64,000 bases of DNA from Leptodontidium sp. MPI-SDFR-AT-0119 (taxonomy: Eukaryota > Ascomycota > Leotiomycetes > Helotiales > Leptodontidiaceae): contig JAHLEZ010000033.1 in assembly GCA_020726505.1 (NCBI GenBank), forward strand, positions 372,001-436,000, in the 5' to 3' direction. A program made the translations under genes and the position numbers. Positions 55,601 through 64,000 of the stretch are shown piece after piece. Positions within the stretch are counted from its first letter, which is position 1; every line of letters starts with the position of its first letter. Below the pieces are notes generated by a model that was not told the DNA's origin, did not search any database, and worked only from the letters and a program-made list of their open reading frames with translations.

Positions 55601-56950
55601 TATAAAGCTACTCTAAAGAATACTAATAGGTTCTTTTACTTAATCTTAAGAAACTCGTTGCCTTGTACTTTCTTAACGAAGTAAGGATTCGTTATAGAGT
55701 TCTTATTTATAAATTATAGCGACCTTAGTAGATTTATAGTTTTCTTTAATAGTTATATTACCGTCCTCGATAATAGACTACTAGAGACGGGAGTTTCTTA
55801 TAGAGATCTCTTGACTAATGTAGTTTATAAAAAGATGCTTTTATAACTCCGCTAAGCAATCCTAAAGAGCACTTGCGCGCCTTTCGCGGCCACCGTTTTT
55901 GTCACAGGGTTAGGCCCCCTATTCGAAGCAATCATTAACCGACTCCCTTAGTCTGACCCCTCTGTTATAATTGAGGCCTAAAAGCTGTTCGCCCTTAAAC
56001 CTTTAAAGCTTTAGATCCACTTGACTAAACACCGCCTAGACTAGATTCGAATTAAGTACTAGGCCTAGAAGATTATAAAGGCGATAAAAAAGGAGTTATA
56101 TAACACTAAATCTTAGGCTTAAAATAGCTAAAGCTTATCTTTTATTCCTATAAATAACCTTGTCGACCTCTTAACCCTAGAGTACATTAGTAAGATAAGA
56201 TATAATATCACTTTAGAGGAACTAATAAAGGATATTAATAACGGAGAAGGACTAGTTAGTTATAATCCCGGATCACTAGGTAAAACTAAGGAAACTAAGG
56301 ATAAAGAGATTAAGAGCCTAAGACAAGGACCCTCCCCCCGTGATCCCGGATTACCGAATAAAAACGACTCTAGTTAACAGCTTAAGGCCGATTTGTTAAG
56401 GGAAATAAACTAATAAAATTCCACTATAAATATTAATTAACTTAAAACTCCCGACGTAGAAGCTAAAGGAAATACTAAATAAATAGACTTAAACAAAACT
56501 GTTTAAGGTTAAGTAAACGCTAAAGTTAAGACGAAGCTTAACTCTCCTAAGAAGAAAAAGAAATCGCCCTAATCCTTAAGGAATATTTGGCTTACTATTA
56601 CCCTAAAGTCCTCGTCCTTAAATACGCCTCCTATTATCACGAGTCTAGTTACACTACTAGAGCCGTCTACTCCCTCTAGATCTTAAACCGTCTCGTCCTA
56701 TTTATCTAGTAAAGAGCTTACTAAATCCGGTCGACTTACACGGGCTATTACTAGAAATATTAATTACTCCACGCTTATTATACTAGAGTCTTTAACCCCT
56801 TAAACTAAGGGCTCTAATAAACACAAGATTAATAGACTAAAGAACCTAAAAGGGAAGAAGACTAGGAAATAAGCTATAATCTAAGATTATAAGATAGAGC
56901 CGCCGATAGACAAAGAATGTTTTCTTTTTATATATAAATTGTTTAAGATA
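52700..56950 (+). pseudogene. Long extra open frame downstream of integrase, RIP-broken, unknown function
   Basis: Reading from about 52700 the plus strand keeps a protein-like composition over some 1,400 codons, interrupted almost only by TAA and TAG. It is Lys/Leu/Ser-rich, with recurrent DPGSR or NPGL words encoded by the GTGATCCCGGATCAC-like motif (see findings). DSSDL-type or reverse-transcriptase catalytic motifs were not recognised. Late parts read LVAYPDILICLLVGSARETI and PLFEAIINRLP. Position after integrase is that of an env-like or captured gene. I read this frame by eye and cannot exclude internal frame changes. Confidence 0.45.
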
Positions 56951-57082
56951 GCCTAAATTCAGGCGGGCTTTTTTTTTCCTTTTTTTCTTTTTTCTTTTCT
57001 TTATTAGTCTAACTCTTATTAAGTTTCGATGACTAGGCTTAAGCTGTGGTTTAAGGCGACTACTATTGTGGTTAGGGACGGA

Positions 57083-57301
57083 TATTAAGCGGCCATTAGG
57101 GCCAGCTTTTGTTATAAAGCCTAAGGCTTCTAAGGCATAAACTAAACTGCCTCTAAGGTAGTATAAGAAGTCTTGCCTAGTTGTATTTTAGAAAGAAATT
57201 AAAGACTTTTTCCACCTTACTTTGAAGACCTAGTGCCCGAAGGGCTTAGTCCTTGGCGCTCTGCACTTTATTCTAGAGCTTTTGTTTATGCTCACTTTAC
57301 A
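57083..57301 (+). repeat. 3' LTR (219 bp) of the 11.38-kb element
   Basis: Begins TATTAAGCGGCC (expected TG changed to TA) and ends CTCACTTTACA. Followed by the GTAG target duplication. Confidence 0.85.
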
Positions 57302-57305
57302 GTAG

Positions 57306-60300
57306 CTTATAACACATCAGCCTTCGTACGTTAATACCCTCTTAATTTAATCGAGAGGTATTATCTAAGCTATTCCTTATACTAAATGTTCTTAGTATAA
57401 CTTAACGCCTTTCCTTAATTATACTTTAGTTCAAGGTCATTTCGGGAATAACTGTAGTAATTATAAGTGGCGAGATTATACCGCTCGTTATAATGCCCCT
57501 CTTAAGGGCTTATTGTCTAAAGACAAAGATTTAAGAAACGAGAGTAATAAAGTTTAAGTAGTTACTATACAAAGGGCACTATAAGGACTTATTACTAGAC
57601 CTATACGAAGGGGCTTAATAAAAGATGAATCTAAAGATACTCTAATCGTTTTATAACTTTATACGTATCTTTTATGTTCCCTTTTATTTATAAGTATAAT
57701 TCCTTTTTATAGCCAAGCTTTTAAGTATTATATAAAGGCTCTCTTTAAGTAAATAAACTCAAGCTCATCTTTAACCTTTGCGTAGTACTTAAGATAAGTA
57801 CTTCGTATAAGAGCTTGTATAAAGGAAACTAATAGAGATTTCCCTTAATTGATCTATTATTAGATTATTATTAAATAATTAGTCGTTAGACAGTTAATCG
57901 TCGTATTAAATATTATTTATTTAGTCGAGAAATACATAATTATCGTTTTATACGGTATTTAAATAAGTAACTGAAGTGAAATAAAAATATATATTTAATA
58001 AATAAAATCATTATATCGTATAATACTATTCCTCCCTTAGCTCTACTTTCTTTTCCCTCTTAACTTATCCTTTTACTCGTATAACAATTTAATTATTATT
58101 AATTAGCTTTTCTAAGCTTTTGTTCGGGTTTAACTTTATTATTACATCTGCTAGGTTATCTTAACTATTAATTTATCGGATTTCTATAAGTTTTCGTCGT
58201 TTGTATAATTAACGTAAAACTATAATATTAATTATTAGCCGCTTCTCTTTCGTAGTGCCGAGCTTCACGAGGCATTTGTATAGCGAGAATAAGTTTATAT
58301 AAATAACGATCGGGATTACTAGTATCTTAAGTCGCGACGTAATAATATCAATTATACTCTTTACTATAATTACTATATTAACCCTATTAATTATATTATA
58401 AATCTTAAAAGCTAAGACACTTCGCGTTACTTGTTTACTCTTTATATTACTCTAATAAAATAAATTTCTAAAAAGAAAAAACAAGTCTTAATTATACGAA
58501 TCGGGGTCGTTGTTCTTTGTGCTAAGAATTATTACGTATCTAAGCTAAGAACTTAAGTCCTTATTATTCGCAAAGGATTTATTAATAAAAACAAATAACA
58601 TCGTACGATATAAGTTTAAAGAAATATAATTTAATCCTTATTTAATGTTTTAAATCTACTACTAAATACGCTTATTTAAGTTCTTTACGTCGGTATCCTT
58701 TAGTTCTTAAAATTAAGCCGCAACTAATAAGTCGTACGAAGCTTTAAGTTAATATAAAATTGTGATATATGCCCCTCGAGCCTATTATTCCTAATACTAG
58801 TTCGTATAATCTAGTGCTTTTAAGTTAACTTCAGCTAACTTCTCGCCTTGCCCTTTTTAAAGAATTTAAACGAAGTCCTTTCGATTATATACAATATATC
58901 CGTTAAACGTGAGGGGTAATTCGTATAATAAATAATCTTTCGGTTTTATAAAGAAACCGGCAATCCCAAGTTCTTTCTTCTCCTTCTCTTAGAATTTGTT
59001 AGTAGCCAAGATTAAGGTATCGTCTGTTTATATTCTAATTACTTTAAACGGCATTCTTAATTAAGTAATTAAAAGGTATAGATCGTACAAAGACGTTTTT
59101 ATATATAACTTAACCTTATAATATATATTATATATCCCTTACTAATATATTCTTAATTCTAGGATACTATATAATAGCTTTCGTACGAGTATAATTATAT
59201 CCGGCGAGTAATTACTAGTAATTTACTTTAGTAATCTCATATAAATTATACGATTTAGAAAAGTTGTCGATTAAATATACGCCTAAGTAATATCCCGAAT
59301 AAAGATTAATAACCCTTTTTGTACGAGTAATAAATAAAGTACTAGAATTAGTCACTAACTAATCTGTTAAATCGTCAGAAACTAAGTAAGGATCTGTTCC
59401 TTTCCCGCGTCGTTATACGCTTAGATTATAAGTCTAGATTTCTTATATAGAGCTTTAATTATCTTTCTTTTGATTTTATTAATAAGCCGGGAATTAAAGA
59501 TTCGTTTGTGATATTACCTTAAGTTATATTATATAAACTTAAATACGCCTCGAGTAATTAAGTTATTAATCTCCTTTTATTAAGATTCTTTAAATAAAAG
59601 ACTAAGGCTAGTGATCTTCCTTATTACTCGCATTATACGAGATAAGTCTAAGTCGGATTGTTTTTTCTGAGTGAAGAAAACTTCTAGTGATTATACAAGT
59701 CCCTTCTCGAGTTCCTGCTTTGTCTTAAATAAAATTAAGACAATTAGTTGTACTAAAGGAGACACTTAGTCTAATTATACACAGTCTTTTGAGCCCTTGG
59801 CGATTTCTTTTATATAAAACGACTTAGATACTGTTGTACGAAAGGAAATCAGTCTTAAAAGTAATTAAATAATACACTTTTTCCTCGTAATTAATAATAA
59901 TAAAAACGGGCTTATTTATCCCTTTTTTTCTCGTTATACTTTTACTAAAGATTGTAATAGAAGTCGTACGGTTTTAGTAATATTAGGGCCGTTTCTTATA
60001 CTTTAAGTATCTTTAATCTTTCGTACGGCTTAAATCTTTTGTAATTCTATTATTATTATCTGAATTACCCTTACTCTAGTAAGTATATCCGCAAATAATA
60101 AGTCTTTGTACAAAAGTCTAAGATATACTCCGAAAACAAGAAGTATTAGAATTAATTTGTTTAAACTAATTATATTGTTTACGACTTTTATAGTTATTTA
60201 AAGGACTACTTCTTTTACTAAGTTTTCGCTTCTTGTCTCGTCTTAAATGATCTCGTACAATCGGCGTAAAGGAGCGTAATATCACTTAACCTTCTTAATA

Positions 60301-61938
60301 CTTTGATATGCCTTGACTAGGACTTCCTTTATATTAACGTTTATTATATAAGTATTTACTTTAAATTTTAATAATACGAAGTTTGTCCTAGTATCGTATA
60401 CGAAGTAATCCGGGGGTTTAAGGTAAATATTGATTTAACACGTACGAAGCGTAATCTACGTTGTCTTTATTAAATTATTCTTTAGGAATTAAGCGGTATT
60501 AAAGTCAGCTGCCTTATTAACTACTTAAAGAACTACTACTCTTAAAAGATATAAAATATCTACGATTATAAAGAAATTAAATTTTATATCTTTTTTTAAA
60601 GAGAATCTAAATCGACTTAAGTTCTTTATATAAAGTTAATATTATTCGCAGAACTTTGAGATCTTCTTAATTATACAAAGGTTTATTTCCTTGTGTTCTG
60701 CTTACTAAAGAATGTAATATAGTTTCTTAATTAAAGAATATCTAAAGTGTCGATAGAGTTGCCTAAGCTCTGTTTCTGTAAAGTACTAGTATATAAACGT
60801 GTCTTTTATTATATAAATAATTATTTATAAATATCCTTATTTTCGTATAATCGGAATTTTCTTATCCCTTTAAATTATAATATTTTAAAAGTTGTCTAAT
60901 CGTACACTAAGGGAGTTTATATTTTAAATATATAATAAGAATAAGGTATTTATTGAAATAATCTAGAACCTCACTTGTCTGATAAGTATTTATACGAGTA
61001 TTAATCCCTCTGATTTTATTACTCCTTTGTTAAATCGAATCGTATGCGTTTAGTTACTTGTATAATTAACTTCTAGCGACGAGTCAAGCTTTAGAAGTGC
61101 TTAGACTTAATACTTTCTTATAGTAGAGATTCCGGTAGTACTACTATTTAGTATAATCCCTTGGAAAACTTCGAACGAATATTTATCTCTAATAATATAT
61201 ACCTCGCCTTCGTATAAATCCTTTATTAAGTCTCGTTATAAAAAGGCGTGTTTTATTAATTCGTCGTTTAAAACTTAAATCATTTATTATCCGTCGACTT
61301 CCCCGTACTTCGTAAAAAATCCTTTTAGTTTATCTTTATCCTTTTATTCTTTTGTATCTTCTAATACTTTTTTTATTGTCGTACGATTAAATTCCCTTAG
61401 GAAATCTTCGTACGAGTTTAAGAAAACTTAAGTTGCTTCCTCGGATTTATTAAACTTAATTATTAAGTGATTTTTAACCTTTACTTACGTAGCTTTCTAC
61501 TTTACCTTTAAATGATTTATTGATTAGTAATCTTTCTTCTTATAAATAATGTATTTCTTATTTGTACGATTATTAGAAGGGTTCCTTAGACGAAAAGTCC
61601 TCTTTTAGAACTAGTTTAGTGTTATACGATCCGGAAATCGTTATATTTTCTTATAAAATTGTCTTTTTATTAAGTTATAATTATAATTATATAAACGATT
61701 CTAAAGGTAAGTGCTAACTTCCCTCGTTCGTATGGCTATAGTAATTGTAAATCGTAAGTCTGCGTATAACCCTTTAAATGTCTATATAAACTTATATAAT
61801 ACTAAATTACATTCTTTTACTTTATAACATGTGTTTAGTACTTAATTGCGAAGATTATACTTTATCTAATATTCCCTTAATAAGCCGCGTTGCGCCGTAC
61901 GAAGAGAATTATATAAGAATATAAGCTTATATAAAAAC
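57306..61938 (-). mobile_element. Copia-like element, main part, minus strand, RIP-degraded
   Basis: Near 59070-58985 on the minus strand TDDTLILATNKF is the catalytic Asp-Asp block of Copia reverse transcriptase (fungal type). It is followed by IKPKDYLLYELPLTFNGYIV in the expected place. To the left NKRIQ...NIKQGLNYI-like stretches fit the segment before RNase H. The rest is broken by stops. Together with 44743-45918 this forms one element split by the 11.38 kb insertion. No other element is recognised here. Confidence 0.55.
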
Positions 61939-62038
61939 TTTATGCAAGAGCTTTATGCAAGAGCTTTATGCAAGAGCTTTATGCAAGAGCTTTATGCAAG
62001 AGCTTTATGCAAGAGCTTTATGCAAGAGATTTATGCAA
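61939..62038. repeat. 13-bp tandem repeat (TTTATGCAAGAGC), about 7.5 copies
   Basis: Seven exact units in a row and a partial eighth. There is almost no divergence between units, so the array is young compared with the RIP-damaged surroundings or is kept uniform by slippage. Confidence 0.9.
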
Positions 62039-62060
62039 CCAGATATAATATATTCCGTAA

Positions 62061-62203
62061 TATTACGCAAACGGAAGTAATACATTCCTTTAAATAAAGG
62101 TATTACGCAAACGGAAGTAATATATTCCTTTAAATAAAGGTAATACGTAAACGGAAATAATACATTCCTTTGAATATTACGCAAACGGAAGTAATACATT
62201 CCT
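62061..62203. repeat. 40-bp tandem repeat, about 3.5 copies
   Basis: Units start at 62061 and 62101 (40 bases each), then a 33-base unit at 62141 and a partial one from 62174. Each contains ACGCAAACGGAAGTAATA and CATTCCTTTAAATAAAGG with small changes. A short GCGAATACGAGA doublet follows at about 62216-62242. Confidence 0.85.
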
Positions 62204-62242
62204 AAAGAGCGAATACGAGAGCGAATACGAGAGCTCGAAAGT

Positions 62243-64000
62243 AGTTATATAGACCTAGAAATCCCCTCCTAAACAAAATATCATACATACAAAATATTAC
62301 CTTACCTTACACCTAGTATCACCACTTTACAAATTAAATATAATTTCCAAGTATTCTAATTAAGACTTCTTTAAGTTCTTTATAATTATAGAAATTAATA
62401 TAATTTTTCTCCACTTAAATAAGTATTTTTGTTAATTCTCCTTAGTCTCAAAGTGATTCCGAGTTATATAAATTATTATAAGGAAATCGTACGAACATCC
62501 TATAATCTTATCGTAATAAAAATCTGCTGCTTGTTCTTTTAGTATAATTGAGAATACTAAGTAGTACTAATTACTTGAGATTCTGATCTTTATATAATAA
62601 TTAAAGAAGACTTAGAGACAAATATTTAAGATATTGTATTACTCTCTACTGTACTTTTAGTTCTTATTACTATAAACCTTTATTAAGTCTGTTAATAATC
62701 GTGAGTTCGGGATAATTATCTGAGACTTATACGATATAGTTAATTCCGGCGGAGAAGTTCTCAAGGTCAATGAATTATCTTCGTATGAATATTATCTTAA
62801 TAATCGTTCAACGGTTTCGTGGACTTAATCTTAACTTAGAAGATTATTATTTAAGGCCAAATATAGCGTAGGATTAAAACGTTCATACGTTAAGTAGCGT
62901 TATTTAGTTGTTTAACCTTTATTTAGTAATAAAAACCTTACCAGATTTACGTACGAAGTCTAATTAAAACTAACTGTGTTCTCGTTTAAAACGACATAAG
63001 GCAAAGAACTTAAATATTATCTGAACATTTAAGGCTATCGCTAAGTTATTTAAATTAGCTCTAAGAGTGGGTCCTTTACTTCTTGAGTTCGTATAATTAG
63101 AGAATCTCTGAAATTGTTCGAAATAATGTGGGAGGGACGAACCCCAATCTACATAACAAGAGGGTAGCATATAGCGAGCCACCGGAGGAGATTCTAGGCT
63201 CTATAAATAACAGATTAATTAAATTTAAAGATATTACATATTTAGAAAGTACGAATTAGTAAAGGAGGGAAGGGAAAAGGTTTTAATAAATAGAATATAT
63301 CTAATGTTGTGTTTTTAACGTTTTGTAGTTAAGTATTAGCTTCTTATATATGTGAAGGACCAGCGCAGTTATATAATAAAAGAAATCAGGGGCTATCCCC
63401 ACTACATACGTCCCCCCCTTTAAAAACTTTACTCGCCCTTAAGTAATTTATATCAAAAAAAAGTAAACAACTAATTAAAGCGTCTTAAATCGTTAGTAAG
63501 ATGTTATATAGCTAGTGTATATAAAGTCTCGTGATAATTGATTTGTTACCTTTAAAGTAAACAATCGTCTTGCTTAGTACCTTCCTGCCCCCCTACATAA
63601 GGCTAGCTTTTCCCCACCAGCCTTTCAACTTTAACTCTCTAAATATAATAATCTCTCCTTAATACTATTCTCTTCATAAAGTACCTTAATACGTCTCGAT
63701 CTCTTTTCTTCTTCTTTCCATTAATTAAACAATACCTTTTACACCTTTTCTCGTTGTAACACCTCTAAAGAAAGTAAACTTCCCTGCTAAGCTTATGTTA
63801 AGATTAACTTTATTATTACTTTTTTATACTACTAAGGCAAGATCTTTTTCCATTTAAAAACGACCTTAGTTATTATAATTTTAGTATTTTTAAAGGTCTT
63901 TTTACCGCCAACTTCTTTATATTTAATACCTTTAGGATAATAACCTTAATCTTTACTATTAACTTCAATGCGCCATTAGAGCTTAGCATCTTTAACTTTA
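62243..64000. other. AT-rich degraded DNA at the right edge
   Basis: A minus-strand frame at 63182-62970 is open for 70 codons and may be part of the gag region or leader of the Copia-like element, but I recognise no motif. No second LTR of that element was found, so it may end beyond the window. Nothing else is supported. Confidence 0.4.

Larger units (their letters stand above)
45923..57301 (+). mobile_element. 11.38-kb LTR retrotransposon, RIP-degraded, with a nested 912-bp element
   Basis: Two direct repeats of 219 bases (45923-46141 and 57083-57301) enclose the element. Every difference I see between them (about 13) is a transition, as RIP produces. GTAG flanks both ends. A purine-rich tract (GGGACGGA) precedes the right LTR. 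In order inside are: a gag-like frame from ATG 46741; a zinc-knuckle-like CNFC...H stretch at about 47935; a protease at 48892; an integrase at about 49.5-51.75 kb (interrupted by the TRIM-like element); and then a long extra frame at about 52.7-56.95 kb. The gag, protease and start of integrase share one reading frame broken only by TAA/TAG. I do not find a reverse transcriptase between protease and integrase, where only about 270 bases are available. Superfamily is Gypsy-like by integrase and protease. Confidence 0.85.

Noticed and set aside
61939..62203. Telomere or subtelomere repeat
   Set aside because: The units (13 and 40 bases) do not resemble TTAGGG, and the arrays are short and embedded in a retroelement.
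27778..64000. The AT-rich half as a mitochondrial or plasmid segment
   Set aside because: No mitochondrial genes, rRNA or tRNA were recognised. Nuclear-type LTR elements with target duplications and TAA/TAG-broken frames explain it as RIP-degraded nuclear DNA.

Overview
This window looks like nuclear DNA of a filamentous ascomycete (Pezizomycotina). Genes carry short GT-AG introns of about 50-70 bp. The families are typical of such fungi: a Zn2Cys6 regulator, a CFEM-type PTH11-like receptor, a HET protein, NACHT and TPR STAND proteins, DUF3435 proteins and a fungal GH5. The base composition is strongly two-speed: 1-27.7 kb has ordinary composition, while 27.77-29.1 kb and 35.2-64 kb are very AT-rich and full of TAA/TAG-broken transposon frames. 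That is the pattern left by repeat-induced point mutation (RIP). A small island of normal composition with genes (29.1-35.2 kb) sits between the two AT-rich blocks.

Left part (1-16 kb). In order there are: a Zn2Cys6 transcription factor running off the left edge; a 1.35 kb Tc1/mariner-type transposon with a frameshifted transposase; a dihydroxyacetone kinase; a decayed dihydroxyacetone synthase (transketolase family) arranged head-to-head with it; relics of a protein kinase and a NACHT protein; and then a possible sugar-use group. That group is an MFS sugar transporter divergent from a GH5 glucanase, followed by an Sde182/DUF1593 hydrolase-like protein.

Middle part (16-27.8 kb). A 535 bp MITE has perfect 8 bp target duplications and hairpin-bearing terminal repeats. 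Then come two intact, tandem, same-strand DUF3435 genes with C-terminal zinc fingers. DUF3435 is the family of the tyrosine-recombinase 'captains' of giant Starship transposons. Between them lie a CFEM-GPCR gene, a 5'-truncated TPR-type STAND gene and a remnant of a third DUF3435 gene on the opposite strand. The right-hand copy lies directly beside the abrupt change to AT-rich DNA, where there are short inverted and direct repeats and a TTAC(N7)A sequence. The working hypothesis is the captain end of a Starship-like element extending leftward. Its other end is not identified.

Right part (27.8-64 kb). This is a nested retrotransposon graveyard. Its insertions can be resolved by target-site duplications: a 300 bp solo LTR (TSD TTACT), a 162 bp solo LTR (TSD TACCT), a RIP-degraded minus-strand Gypsy element (about 40-44.7 kb), a minus-strand Copia-like element (about 44.74 kb to beyond 62 kb), an 11.38 kb LTR element inside the Copia-like one (219 bp LTRs, TSD GTAG), and inside its integrase a 912 bp TRIM-like element whose 162 bp LTRs match the solo LTR (TSD TTTAT). 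The 11.38 kb element shows gag, protease and integrase in order, no visible reverse transcriptase in the usual place, and a long extra frame downstream of integrase. The island at 29-35 kb holds an orphan 214-residue gene and a 939-residue HET gene.
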